From contig NZ_JAJAQC010000021.1 in the NCBI RefSeq assembly GCF_027604915.1, positions 1 to 62,158 of the forward strand: DNA of 62,158 bases, given 5' to 3'. How positions within the stretch are numbered: position 1 is the stretch's first letter; the number at the start of each line of letters is the position of its first letter. Source of the DNA: Streptomonospora mangrovi (GTDB taxonomy: Bacteria; Actinomycetota; Actinomycetes; Streptosporangiales; Streptosporangiaceae). Made by a program: the position numbers and the translations under genes. Below, piece after piece: positions 25,051 through 38,485 of the stretch. The notes under the pieces were generated by a model. That model did no database searches. It was not told the origin of the DNA and saw only the letters and a program-made list of their open reading frames with translations.

Positions 25051-26502
25051 ATGTCCGCCGACCCGTCCCGCCGGAACCCGTCAGCGACGGCCGACCGCGC
25101 CGCCGCCGCCCTGGCCTCGGCCCGCCCCGCCGTGTTCTGGCTGGACCCCGAGGTGCCCGGCCACCGCCCGCCGCCGCCCGCGCCCGCCCTCACCGGCCCG
25201 GTGCGCGCCGACCTCGCGGTGGTCGGCGGCGGCTACAGCGGCCTGTGGACCGCGCTGACCGCCAAGGAGCGCGACCCCGACCGCGACGTCGTGCTGGTGG
25301 AGGCCCGCACCGTCGGCTGGGCGGCCTCCGGCCGCAACGGCGGGTTCTGCGCCGCCAGCCTCACCCACGGGCACGCCAACGGGGCGGAGCGCTGGCCCGA
25401 GGAGATCGCCGAGCTGGAGCGGCTGGGCCACGCCAACCTCGCCGGTATCGCCGAGGCGGTGCGCCGCCACGGCATCGACTGCGAGTTCGAGCGCACCGGC
25501 GAACTGGTGGTCGCCACCGAGCCCTGGCAGCTCGACGGCCTCGCCGAGGAGGCCGCCGCCCTGCGCGCGCTGGGCCGGCCGGTGCGCACGCTGACCGCCG
25601 AGCAGGCGCGCGCCGAGGTCGACTCGCCCACCTACCTCGGCGGCCTGCTGGACCCCGACGGCACGGCCCTGCTGCACCCCGCCAAGCTCGCGTGGGGGCT
25701 GCGCGCCGCCTGCGAGCGGCTGGGGGTGCGGTTCTTCGAGCACAGCCCCGTGCGCGCCATCAGCGCGGAGGCGGGCGGGCTGCGCCTGGAGACGACGCGG
25801 GGCGGATCGGTGACCGCGCGCCGCACGGCCTGGTGCGGCGGCGCGTTCCCCGGCCCGCTGCGCCGGCTGCGGCACTTCGTGGCGCCCGTCTACGACTACG
25901 CCCTGACCACCGAGCCGCTGACGGCTGAGCAGGCGGCCGCGATCGGGTGGCGCGGGCGCCAGGGGCTCAGCGACGCGGGCAACCAGTTCCACTACTACCG
26001 GCTCACCGCCGACAACCGGATCCTGTGGGGCGGCTACGACGCGGTGTACCACTACGGCGGGCGGGTGCGGCCGGAGTACGAGCGGCGGCCCGCCACGTTC
26101 CGGCTGCTGGCCGAGCACTTCCTGGCCACGTTCCCGCAGTTGGAGGGGATCTCCTTCAGCCACGCGTGGGGCGGGGTGATCGACACGTGCAGCCGGTTCT
26201 GCGCGTTCTTCGGCACCGCCTACGGCGGCCGGCTGGCCTACGCCGCCGGGTACACCGGCCTGGGCGTGGGCGCCACCCGGTTCGGCGCGCAGGTGCTGCT
26301 GGACCGGCTGGCCGGCGCCGACACCGAGCGCACCCGCCTGGCGATGGCGCGGAGCAAGCCGGTGCCGTTCCCGCCCGAGCCGCTGCGCTACGCCGGGATC
26401 GAGCTGACCCGGCGGGCCATGGCGGCGGCCGACCGCGACGGCGGGCGGCGCAACCTGTGGCTGCGGGCGCTGGACGCGGCGGGGATGGGGTTCGACAGTT
26501 GA
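25051..26502 (+). CDS. FAD-dependent oxidoreductase (DAO family, PuuB-like)
   Basis: 483 residues. An amine-oxidising flavoprotein of the D-amino acid oxidase fold, closest in layout to gamma-glutamylputrescine oxidase. Seen: the FAD Rossmann motif VVGGGYSGLWTA near residue 60, VLVEARTVGWAASGRNGGFC after it, SHAWGGVIDTCSRFCAFFG and the final FAD contact YAAGYTGLGVGATRFGAQ. I chose the ATG at 25051 (ACGGAG ten bases upstream) over a GTG 21 codons earlier. It follows the importer genes and is likely in the same unit. No gamma-glutamylputrescine synthetase is present, so the substrate may be a free amine. Confidence 0.88.
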   Translation: MSADPSRRNPSATADRAAAALASARPAVFWLDPEVPGHRPPPPAPALTGPVRADLAVVGGGYSGLWTALTAKERDPDRDVVLVEARTVGWAASGRNGGFCAASLTHGHANGAERWPEEIAELERLGHANLAGIAEAVRRHGIDCEFERTGELVVATEPWQLDGLAEEAAALRALGRPVRTLTAEQARAEVDSPTYLGGLLDPDGTALLHPAKLAWGLRAACERLGVRFFEHSPVRAISAEAGGLRLETTRGGSVTARRTAWCGGAFPGPLRRLRHFVAPVYDYALTTEPLTAEQAAAIGWRGRQGLSDAGNQFHYYRLTADNRILWGGYDAVYHYGGRVRPEYERRPATFRLLAEHFLATFPQLEGISFSHAWGGVIDTCSRFCAFFGTAYGGRLAYAAGYTGLGVGATRFGAQVLLDRLAGADTERTRLAMARSKPVPFPPEPLRYAGIELTRRAMAAADRDGGRRNLWLRALDAAGMGFDS

Positions 26503-26619
26503 CCGCCGCGCCGGGGTGGCAGAGGGGGGACCGAGGAGGCGCTGAGGGGGCGCGCGCGGTGACCGGCCGGGCGCGCCGGCGGGCCGGGCCGGGCGCGGGC
26601 CGGCGTCGGCGCGGCCGGT

Positions 26620-26633
26620 ATGACAGGTGTCAT
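26620..26633. promoter_or_regulatory. operator-like palindrome ATGACA-GG-TGTCAT
   Basis: A perfect 6-bp inverted repeat with a 2-base centre lies 83 bases upstream of the ABC exporter ATPase start. The size and position fit a dimeric NarL-type response regulator such as the one encoded 3.7 kb downstream; this is inference. Confidence 0.45.
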
Positions 26634-26716
26634 GCCCGCGACGGGGTGATCCGCACCGCGCGCCGGTGACATCGGGATCTGCCGCCCACCCGCGTCCCTC
26701 GGCCAGGATCGTTGGC

Positions 26717-27715
26717 ATGAGCACAGGGCAACGGCCGACCGCCGGACCGGACGGCGGCGAGAACGCGATCACCGTCCGCGACCTGCGGCAGAGCTACGGC
26801 GACTTCGAAGCCGTCAAGGGAATCTCCTTCGAGGTCGCCCGAGGCGAGCTGTTCGCGCTGCTCGGCACCAACGGCGCGGGCAAGACCACCACCATCGAGA
26901 CGGTCGAGGGCTTCCGCCGCCCCAGCGGGGGCAGCGTCCGGGTCTTCGGCCTCGACCCCTACGGCCAGCCGGCGGCGCTGCGGGAACGCGTCGACGCCGT
27001 GCTCCAGCACAGCGGGTCGTTCCCCGAGCTGACCGTCGCCGAGACCGTCGACCTCTCCCGCGACCTGGCCGCCGACCCCATGGACCGCGACGAGGTCCTG
27101 GCCCTCACCAACCTCACCGACAAGGCGGGCGTGCAGGTCCGCCAGCTCTCCGGCGGCCAGCGGCGCCGGCTCGACCTCGGCCTGGCCGTGCTGTCGCGGC
27201 CCGAGGCGCTGTTCCTCGACGAGCCCACCACCGGCATGGACCCCGAGGCGCGCCGCGCCACCTGGGCCACCATCGGCGACCTGGTCCGGCAGGGCATGGC
27301 GATCGTGCTGACCACCCACTACCTGGAGGAGGCCGAGCGCCTGGCCGACCGGCTCGCCATCATGCACCGGGGCGAGATCAAGGTCGAGGGCACGCCGCGC
27401 GACGTGGTCGTGCGGTGGGGCGACCGGATCGGGTTCCTGCTGCCGCCCGACGTGCGCTCCGAGGACCTGCCCGCGCTGCCCGGCGCCACGGGGGCCGTCG
27501 AGATGCGCGGGGGGCAGGCGTGGGCGGCCTACACCGTGCGCGGCGACGACGCCGACGGCCGGGCCCACCGCGCGATGGCCGAACTCATGGACTGGGCGCG
27601 GGCGCGCGGCACCACGCTGCGGCGGCTGGAGCTGCGCGGCGCCTCGCTGGAGGACGTGTTCCTCAGCGTGGCGGAGGGCGCGACCGAGGCCCTGGCGGGC
27701 GGCCCGCGCACCTGA
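26717..27715 (+). CDS. ABC exporter ATPase (DrrA/CcmA type)
   Basis: 332 residues. ATPase of an ABC-2 type exporter; works with the membrane protein encoded next. Seen: Walker A LLGTNGAGKTTT (about 49-59), Q-loop VLQHSGSFPELTV, signature LSGGQRRRLDLGLA, Walker B EALFLDEPTTGMD, switch His TTHYLEE, and a C-terminal domain typical of drug-exporter ATPases. The ATG at 26717 is preceded by CAGGAT seven bases upstream, a leaderless-type -10. The order ATPase, permease, histidine kinase, response regulator is a common layout for antibiotic- or membrane-stress-responsive exporters. The cargo is unknown. Confidence 0.9.
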   Translation: MSTGQRPTAGPDGGENAITVRDLRQSYGDFEAVKGISFEVARGELFALLGTNGAGKTTTIETVEGFRRPSGGSVRVFGLDPYGQPAALRERVDAVLQHSGSFPELTVAETVDLSRDLAADPMDRDEVLALTNLTDKAGVQVRQLSGGQRRRLDLGLAVLSRPEALFLDEPTTGMDPEARRATWATIGDLVRQGMAIVLTTHYLEEAERLADRLAIMHRGEIKVEGTPRDVVVRWGDRIGFLLPPDVRSEDLPALPGATGAVEMRGGQAWAAYTVRGDDADGRAHRAMAELMDWARARGTTLRRLELRGASLEDVFLSVAEGATEALAGGPRT

Positions 27716-27875
27716 CCGGGCCGGGCGGCGTGCGCCGACGGGGGCGCGGGCGGCGGCGAGGACGGCGCCCAGACCCGCGCCCGCCGCTCCCGGACCCGGC
27801 TCCCGGTCCCGCACCCCCTGCCCCCGCAGCCGCATCCCCTTTCCCACCCCACCGACCTCAGCGGAGGAACCTGCC

Positions 27876-28730
27876 ATGACCGCCACCGAAACCGCAGCGG
27901 CGGGCGCCACCCGCCCGGCGGCGCGCCGCCCCGTCGGGGTGGTGCGGCAGACGCTGCGCCTGGCCCGCACCGAGTTCACGCTCATCTACCGGTACCGCAC
28001 GGCGCTGTTCTTCGTGCTGTTCCCCCTGATCTTCGTCGCGCTGGCGACCATGGGGGAGGGGCCGTCGCTGCTGGAGGGGATCTCGGCCGCCGAGTTCTCC
28101 GTCGCGGGGACCCCCTCCACCATCGCGATGATGATCGGGATCATGCACGTGTCCAACGCCTACGCGGCACGGCGCGAGCAGTTGATCCTCAAGCGCTACC
28201 GCGCCAGCGGGGTCTCGCCCTACGCCATGTTCGGCGCCACCACGGTGTCGGTCGTCGCGGTCACCGCCGTGCTGACCCTGATTGTCGGCGCGGTGATGGC
28301 CGGTCTCTACGGCACCCTGCCCGCCGACCCCGTGATGGTGGTCGCGGGCGTGCTGCTGACGGCGGTGACCATGTCGCTGCTGGGCGCGGCGATGACGCGG
28401 CTGGTCGCCAGCGCCGAGGGCGCGCAGATGCTCAGCATGGTGCCGTTCCTGGTGCTCTACGCCTCCGCCGGGCTGATGATCCCGCTGGACGTCTTCCCCG
28501 ACGGGGTGGCCGCCGCCGCGCGGCTGCTGCCGATGGCCCCGGCCGTCGACCTCGTGCGGGCCGGGTACTTCGGCCGCGACCTCTTCGGCGGCGTCTCCGG
28601 CGCCGAGGCCGCCACCGGCCTTGAGCTGTGGGCGGCGGCGCTGCCCGCGCTCGGCGTGTGCGCGGTGTGGGCGGGGATCGCGGTCTTTTTGCTCCGCTAC
28701 TTCCGCTGGGACCCCCGCCAGCCGAAGTAA
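27876..28730 (+). CDS. ABC-2 type exporter permease
   Basis: 284 residues with six membrane segments by eye: about 40-60 (FFVLFPLIFVALATM), 80-95, 125-150, 155-180, 190-210 and 255-275. It carries the ABC2 membrane pattern with MIMHVSNAYAARREQLILKRYRASG between the second and third segments, which is the usual coupling region. GGAGGAAC precedes the ATG. It pairs with the ATPase 160 bases upstream. Confidence 0.9.
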   Translation: MTATETAAAGATRPAARRPVGVVRQTLRLARTEFTLIYRYRTALFFVLFPLIFVALATMGEGPSLLEGISAAEFSVAGTPSTIAMMIGIMHVSNAYAARREQLILKRYRASGVSPYAMFGATTVSVVAVTAVLTLIVGAVMAGLYGTLPADPVMVVAGVLLTAVTMSLLGAAMTRLVASAEGAQMLSMVPFLVLYASAGLMIPLDVFPDGVAAAARLLPMAPAVDLVRAGYFGRDLFGGVSGAEAATGLELWAAALPALGVCAVWAGIAVFLLRYFRWDPRQPK

Positions 28731-29012
28731 GCGGCGAGAACCCGCCGGAGGAGCAGGGCGCGCTTCCTCCGGCGGCGCGGGCGCGGCGGCCGTCTCGACC
28801 GCCGCGCCCGCTCACCTTGTTGGGAGGGCCGCCCGGCCGTCCGGCAAGGGCTGTGGACAACAAGATCGCGGGCGGGCGCGCCGCATTAGGCTTGGCGGCA
28901 GGCCGGAGCGGGTCTGGAGCGGGTGGTGGGTTTCCGTGCGCTCGCGCGGGCGAAGCAGCGGCGGAGCAGGGACCAGCGGCGGAGCGGCAGCGGAGGAACG
29001 GAGGGCGGGCGC

Positions 29013-30380
29013 ATGGCCGGTACGGGCACGGACACGGTCCCGGGCGGGCAGCGGCGGGGCGCCTCGCGCGGCGGCATCCAGCGCAGGCTGAACACGGCGC
29101 GCCGCGCCGTGCTCGCGATGTCGATGACCACCCCCCTGTTCTCCGTGCTGACTCCGATCGTGGCGGTGCCCAACCTGGGCTTCGAGGTCGACGCGGTGAA
29201 CACCTTCGCCAGCCGCGCGCCCGGCGCGCTCGCCCCGGTGCTCGCGGGCGTGGGCGTGCTGTTCGCCGTGGTCCAGGGCTACTTCTCGATGAGGGTCGTC
29301 CGCACCCGCATCGACCGGCCCGACACCACGCTCGACCGCGACGTCGCCCTGTCCTACCTCGCGCTGGCGGGCTGCATGGCGCTCCTCGGCCCCAACCCCT
29401 ACGCCCTGTGCGGCTCCCAGTTCTGGGGCGCCAGCGTGTGCGTCACCGGCACCCGACGGCGCAAGGCGCTGTACGCCGTGCTGATGCTGCTGGCGTCGAC
29501 CGTTCCGCTGGTGATCGCGCTGCGCGGCGAACCGCTCATCGTGCCGGTCGTCGTCGCCCTGTACTCGATCGTCGTCTACCTGATCGTGTGGGGCGTGATG
29601 CTCGGCAGCAACGCCGCGATCATCGTGCTGTGGGACGTGGTCACCGAGGCCCACGCCGCCCGCGACGCCCAGGCCCGGCTGGCGGTCTCCGAGGAGCGGC
29701 TGCGGTTCTCCCGCGACATGCACGACCTGCTGGGGCACAGCCTGTCGGCGCTCGCGGTCAAGAGCGAACTCGCGGCTCGGCTGGCCGAACGCGACCCCCA
29801 GCGCGCCGCGAGCGAGATGACCGCCGTCCAGCACCTGGCGCGCGACGCCCTGCGCGAGGTCCGGGCCGCCGTGAGCGGCTACCGCGAGGTGGACCTGGCG
29901 GCCGAGGCCGCCAGCGTGCAGGCGGTGCTGACCGCCGCCGGGGTCCGCTGCACGGTGGCGGGCGCCGATCTGGACCTCCCTTCGGCCCAGCGCGCCGTCG
30001 CCTCGTGGGTCGTGCGCGAGGGCACCACCAACGTGCTGCGGCACAGCGCCGCCCGCACCTGCGCGGTCGAGTTGCGCCGCAGCGCCGACACCCTGGTGGT
30101 CGAGATCCACAACGACGGCACACCGGGCGGTGGGCACGGCGAGCGCGGCAGCGCGCCGGAGTACGGCAACGGCCTGTCCGGGCTGACCGAGCGCGTCGCC
30201 GCCGTCGGCGGCGCGCTCACCGCCACCTACACCGGCGGCGGGTTCCTGCTGCGCGCGGTGCTGCCGCTGCCCGCCGCCGACCCGCCGGGCGCGGGCGCGG
30301 CAAAGGACGGCGTCGGCCTTCACGGCGGGCACGACCGTGACGGACTGGACAGAGAGGACAGAGAGGGCGTGACCGCGTGA
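29013..30380 (+). CDS. sensor histidine kinase (DesK/NarX-type, HisKA_3)
   Basis: 455 residues from the ATG at 29013 (GGAACGGAG upstream). The N-terminal half has about five or six membrane helices and no large extracellular domain, so it likely senses the membrane itself or the exporter. Seen: the dimerisation/phosphoacceptor segment SRDMHDLLGHSLSALAVK with His237, and an HATPase_c domain with the N-box VVREGTTNVLRHS and the G-box NGLSGLTERV. The stop overlaps the response regulator start (GTGA), so the pair is translationally coupled. It probably controls the ABC exporter upstream. Confidence 0.92.
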   Translation: MAGTGTDTVPGGQRRGASRGGIQRRLNTARRAVLAMSMTTPLFSVLTPIVAVPNLGFEVDAVNTFASRAPGALAPVLAGVGVLFAVVQGYFSMRVVRTRIDRPDTTLDRDVALSYLALAGCMALLGPNPYALCGSQFWGASVCVTGTRRRKALYAVLMLLASTVPLVIALRGEPLIVPVVVALYSIVVYLIVWGVMLGSNAAIIVLWDVVTEAHAARDAQARLAVSEERLRFSRDMHDLLGHSLSALAVKSELAARLAERDPQRAASEMTAVQHLARDALREVRAAVSGYREVDLAAEAASVQAVLTAAGVRCTVAGADLDLPSAQRAVASWVVREGTTNVLRHSAARTCAVELRRSADTLVVEIHNDGTPGGGHGERGSAPEYGNGLSGLTERVAAVGGALTATYTGGGFLLRAVLPLPAADPPGAGAAKDGVGLHGGHDRDGLDREDREGVTA

Positions 30381-30982
30381 TCCGCATCGTGCTCGCCGAC
30401 GACGAGCACCTGGTGCGCGGGGCCATCGCCGCGCTGCTGGGACTGGAGGAGGACCTGGAGGTCGTCGCCGAGGTCGGCCGGGGCGACGCGGTGGTCGACG
30501 CGGTCGTGGGCAAGGAGGCCGACATCGCCGTGCTCGACATCGAGATGCCGGGCGGCAGCGGCCTGGAGGTGGCGGGCGACCTGCGCAAGGCCGCCCCCGG
30601 GTGCGGGGTGCTGATCCTCACCAGCTTCGGCCGCCCCGGCTACCTGCGCCGCGCCCTGGCGGCGGGCGCGCGCGGCTTCCTCGCCAAGGACGCCCCCGTG
30701 GACCAGTTGGCCGGAGCCATCCGCAAGGTCCACGCGGGCGGCCGCTACATCGACACCGAACTCGCGGCCACCGCGATGGCGGCGGGCGAGAACCCCCTGA
30801 CGGCGCGGGAGGTCGAGGTCCTGCGCGCGGCGTCGGAGGGGAAGGCGGTCGGCGCCATCGCGCGCGGCCTGCACCTCACCGAGGGGACCGTGCGCAACTA
30901 CCTGTCCAGCGCCATCACCAAGACCGGCGCCGACAACCGGATGTCCGCCATCCGCACCGCCCAGGAGATGGGCTGGCTGTAG
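30377..30982 (+). CDS. response regulator, NarL/LuxR type (DesR-like)
   Basis: 201 residues. A receiver domain (1-120) with the acidic pair Asp8-Asp9, phosphoacceptor Asp54 in AVLDIEMPG, Thr/Ser in LTSFGRPGYL and Lys in FLAKDAPV. A LuxR-type helix-turn-helix follows (about 135-195: NPLTAREVEVLRAASEGKAV and EGTVRNYLSSAITK). The GTG start overlaps the kinase stop by four bases. It is the partner of the kinase and the most likely user of the palindrome upstream of the exporter genes. Confidence 0.93.
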   Translation: MIRIVLADDEHLVRGAIAALLGLEEDLEVVAEVGRGDAVVDAVVGKEADIAVLDIEMPGGSGLEVAGDLRKAAPGCGVLILTSFGRPGYLRRALAAGARGFLAKDAPVDQLAGAIRKVHAGGRYIDTELAATAMAAGENPLTAREVEVLRAASEGKAVGAIARGLHLTEGTVRNYLSSAITKTGADNRMSAIRTAQEMGWL

Positions 30983-31023
30983 CCCGAGCGGGGGCGGAGA
31001 AACGCCGGCCGGGCGGTCTCCGC

Positions 31024-33213
31024 CTACAGGAACCGCAGCACCAGCATCGCCGTGTCGTCCGTGTGGCCGCCCGGGGCGAACTCCTCCAGGTCGCGGTCGA
31101 TGCGGACGATGACCGCCTGGGCCGTCAGGCCCGAGCAGTTGGCGAAGATGCGGGTCAGGCCCTCGTCGCCGAGCATGTCGGTGCCGCTGCGGCGCTCGGT
31201 GACGCCGTCGGTGACGGCCAGGAGGACGTCGCCGGAGTGGACCTCGATGGTCTCGGTGAAGAAGTCGACGTCCTCGAAGGCGCCCAGCAGCGGCTGCGAG
31301 GTGCCCAGGGAGTCCACCTCGCCCTTCTGGTTCAGGCGGAGGGGCAGCGGGTGGCCCGCCGACACCATGCGGATGCGCATGCCGCCCTCGTCGCCGCCCA
31401 GCGGCGTCATCTCGCCGTAGAGCATGGTCAGGAACCGGGTGCTGGTGTTCTCGTCCAGGATGGCCTTGTTCAACCGGTCCATGATGTGCGCGGGCGAGAA
31501 CCCCTCGCGCGCCAGCGCGCGCAGGGTGTGGCGGGCCAGGCCGGTGACGGCGGCGGCCGCCGGGCCGGTGCCGCAGACGTCGCCGATGGCGAAGCACCAG
31601 CGGCCGTCCGTGGCGAACACGTCGTAGAAGTCGCCGCCGACCACCGTGCGCTCGTCGGCCGGGCGGTAGAACACCGCGTGGTCGACGCCGGGGATGTCGG
31701 GCTCCTTCTCCTTGGCGGGCAGCAGGCTGCGCTGCAACGCCTCGCTCATGGAGGTCTGACCCGCGTACAGCCGCGCGTTCTCCATGGCCGAGGACACCCG
31801 CTGGGCGAGGTCGTCCACCACGTCCACGTCGTCGCGGGTGAAGTCGGCCCCGGCGTCCCTGCCCAGGGTCATCCGGCCCAGGGTCTGCCCGTGTGCCACC
31901 AGCGGCACGCTGATCCCCGGCCCCTCGGCCAGCTCCAGCAGCAGCTCGTCGTCCATCCCGGCCAGCGCCAGCATGTCGCGGTTCCACAGCGGCCGGGGCT
32001 CGCGCTGCTCGGGCGGCGGCAGCTCCGTCAGCAGGGTCCGCAGCACGTCGTTGTAGTTCTCGTTGCGGTGCATCACGTGCATCAGCCGCGCCGTGCCGAG
32101 ATCGTTGATGGAGTGCACCGCGCACCAACTGCCCAGCCGCGACGCCACGAGCTGCGCGGCCAGCGCGGCGGTCATCTGCTCGTTGAGCGTGCCGGTGAGC
32201 AGGTCGCTGGCCTCGGCCAAAAAGCTCAGGCTCGCCCGCCGCGCCAGCTCGACCTCGGCCAGGCGGGCCCGCTCGATGGGCAGCGCGATCCGGTCGGCGC
32301 CGTCCTGGAGCCGCTGGGCGGCGGTGTCGCCGAAGTGGCGGATGCGCCGCGAGGCCACCCCGATCAGCCCGGTGATGCGGCCGTCCACGATGAGCGGCGC
32401 GGTCACCAGCGAGCGCATGCCCGCCCGCGCCAGCTTGCCCCGGTGCGCGCGGGCGATCATCAGGTCGTCGTTGATGACGGCGCCCGGCGCCGGCGCCACT
32501 GAGGGAAACGTCTCCTCGGTGCGGCTGCGGAACGGCCGCCAGTGCCCCGACGACAGCCCGGTGGCCGCGCGCATGTCCCACTGGGTCTCGTCGGTGGTGG
32601 CCAGCGCGATGTAGGCGGCGTCGCCGCCCAGCGCCGTGCGGGCGTACTCCACCGTGCGGTCCAGCAGGTCGGGCAGGGCCAGCCGCGCCGCCAGCGCGGC
32701 GTCCAGCGCCGCCCACGGGCTGGGCTTGGGCGGGCGGCGGCGCTGCGGGCGCACCGGCAGCGGCGGCGCCAGGGCCGGGCCGTCCTCCTCGGCGGGCGCG
32801 TCCTCCTGCATGCGGAACCAGACGGCCTTGTCGTCCTTGCTGTAGCTCACACCCCAACTGGTGGCCAGCGCCGCCGCCAGCGCCAGGCCCAGGCCGCCGC
32901 TGCGGCCGGGGTCGGCGGAGGGGGAGGTGTCCACGGCCAGCGGCCCGGCCTGGGGCACGGCGCGCTCGGGCACGCGATCGGCCACCACCACCTCGACGGC
33001 CGAGGGCAGGCGCCGCACCACCAGTTCCAGCACGCTCTCGGCGTGCACCACCGCGTTGGTCACCAGTTCGCTGACCAGCAGGACGATGTCGTCGGCCGAG
33101 CGCTCGGCACCCCAGGACGCCAGGGTCTCGCGGACGAAGTCGCGGGCCTCACCCGCGGTCTCGGGGGCGGGGGAGAACTCGCGGCGGGCGGTTTTCAGCG
33201 TTTCAGATGGCAT
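31024..33213 (-). CDS. RsbW-like kinase / GAF / PP2C (SpoIIE-type) regulator, OsaC-like
   Basis: 729 residues with three parts. An RsbW-type ATPase domain occupies residues about 10-145, with N-box SELVTNAVVH (Glu49, Asn53) and SGGLGLALAAALATSW. Two GAF-like regions follow (about 190-330 and 345-490). A PP2C/SpoIIE phosphatase forms the C-terminus from about residue 515 (VVGGDFYDVF, AIGDVCGTGPAAA, LLAVTDGVTERR, TDDTAMLVLRF). Such proteins set the phosphorylation state of anti-sigma factor antagonists and may bind sigma factors. Its position, divergent from an OsaAB-like pair, matches what I recall of Streptomyces coelicolor osaC, which modulates SigB after osmotic stress. The strict orthology is inference. 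Confidence 0.88.
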   Translation of the reverse strand: MPSETLKTARREFSPAPETAGEARDFVRETLASWGAERSADDIVLLVSELVTNAVVHAESVLELVVRRLPSAVEVVVADRVPERAVPQAGPLAVDTSPSADPGRSGGLGLALAAALATSWGVSYSKDDKAVWFRMQEDAPAEEDGPALAPPLPVRPQRRRPPKPSPWAALDAALAARLALPDLLDRTVEYARTALGGDAAYIALATTDETQWDMRAATGLSSGHWRPFRSRTEETFPSVAPAPGAVINDDLMIARAHRGKLARAGMRSLVTAPLIVDGRITGLIGVASRRIRHFGDTAAQRLQDGADRIALPIERARLAEVELARRASLSFLAEASDLLTGTLNEQMTAALAAQLVASRLGSWCAVHSINDLGTARLMHVMHRNENYNDVLRTLLTELPPPEQREPRPLWNRDMLALAGMDDELLLELAEGPGISVPLVAHGQTLGRMTLGRDAGADFTRDDVDVVDDLAQRVSSAMENARLYAGQTSMSEALQRSLLPAKEKEPDIPGVDHAVFYRPADERTVVGGDFYDVFATDGRWCFAIGDVCGTGPAAAAVTGLARHTLRALAREGFSPAHIMDRLNKAILDENTSTRFLTMLYGEMTPLGGDEGGMRIRMVSAGHPLPLRLNQKGEVDSLGTSQPLLGAFEDVDFFTETIEVHSGDVLLAVTDGVTERRSGTDMLGDEGLTRIFANCSGLTAQAVIVRIDRDLEEFAPGGHTDDTAMLVLRFL

Positions 33214-33557
33214 CGTGCGGCCGTAGCGTTTCCTCGGCGTAGTCCCCCGCGTTCCCCCCGGTGCCGACGGCGGCGAGGCCCGAGCGGCGCGCCTCGGGTG
33301 GGGTGGTGACGGGAAAGGGTGACGAAGTCATGATGTCAGAACGTTCATCCATAGCGTGGGCAGGCCGCATAACCTGAAGCATCGCGGTCTGTCTCGGCCG
33401 ATGTCTGGTGAGGCCCTCACGCATCACGGTACGGTGCGTCGACGGCAGCCCCGCCACGACGATACTGCCAGGCGGGAACCACCGCCCGTGGGTGCGGCAC
33501 CCGGCAGCCCCCGCCCGAGACGCCGCGCTGAGCCGTAGAGGCCAAGAGGAGGGGACG
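33214..33557. promoter_or_regulatory. divergent promoter region of the osmotic signalling locus
   Basis: 344 bases between the OsaC-like and OsaA-like genes. An AT-richer patch at 33329-33385 contains GAACGTTC (33338-33345, a perfect 8-bp palindrome) and CATAACCT, so one or both promoters are likely here. No gene is seen. Confidence 0.4.
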
Positions 33558-37844
<4,287 letters not shown>

Positions 37845-37846
37845 AC

Positions 37847-38485
37847 GTGCCGCAGAAGGCCAACATCCTCCTCGTGGACGACCGCGACGAGAACCTCACG
37901 GCCCTGGAGGCGATCCTGACCTCCCTGGACCAGAACCTGGTGCGCGCGAACTCGGGAGAGGCGGCACTGAAGGCGCTGCTGGAGGACGAGTTCGCCGTCA
38001 TCCTGCTCGACGTCGTGATGCCGGGGATGGACGGGTTCGAGACCGCCTCCCACATCAAGCAGCGCGAGAAGACCAAGGACGTGCCGATCATCTTCCTCAC
38101 CGGTGTGGGGATCGACCGGCACCGGGTCTTCCGCGGCTACGCCGCGCGGGCCATCGACTACCTCACCAAGCCGTTCGACCCGTGGGTGCTGCGCTCCAAG
38201 GTCGAGGTGTTCGTGGAGCTGCACCAGGTCAAGCAGCGGCTGCGCACGCAGTCGCTGATGCTCCAGCGCGACCTGGCCGCCGAGACCGGGGAGTCCGCCG
38301 CACCGGTGGCGGCGCAGCTGTCCCGGCGGGTGGCCGACCTCAACTCCAGCCTGGAGAAGCTGCGGGAGCGGATCGTCGCCGACGAACTGGACTCCGACCC
38401 GCGGACGGTGGAGGCGGTGCGCGACCTGGACCGCTCGCTGGCCCAGCTCACCACGCTGGTGGACGCCCTGCGCGGACCGGAGTAG
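37847..38485 (+). CDS. osaB: response regulator with C-terminal coiled coil, OsaB-like
   Basis: 212 residues from the GTG at 37847, two bases after the osaA stop and with AAGGAGCAGGAG upstream. A receiver domain (1-125) carries Asp11-Asp12, phosphoacceptor Asp55 (VILLDVVMPG) and Lys108 (YLTKPF). The rest is a helical, coiled-coil region (about 125-210: HQVKQRLRTQSLMLQRDL, then VADLNSSLEKLRERIV) with no DNA-binding domain. This layout is that of Streptomyces OsaB, needed for osmoadaptation. The output is probably by protein contact. The two-base spacing indicates one operon with osaA. Confidence 0.92.
   Translation: MPQKANILLVDDRDENLTALEAILTSLDQNLVRANSGEAALKALLEDEFAVILLDVVMPGMDGFETASHIKQREKTKDVPIIFLTGVGIDRHRVFRGYAARAIDYLTKPFDPWVLRSKVEVFVELHQVKQRLRTQSLMLQRDLAAETGESAAPVAAQLSRRVADLNSSLEKLRERIVADELDSDPRTVEAVRDLDRSLAQLTTLVDALRGPE

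Noticed and set aside
26717-30982. Part of an antibiotic gene cluster
   Set aside because: The exporter and two-component genes have no synthase, cyclase or peptide precursor nearby; the layout is a common stand-alone stress module.
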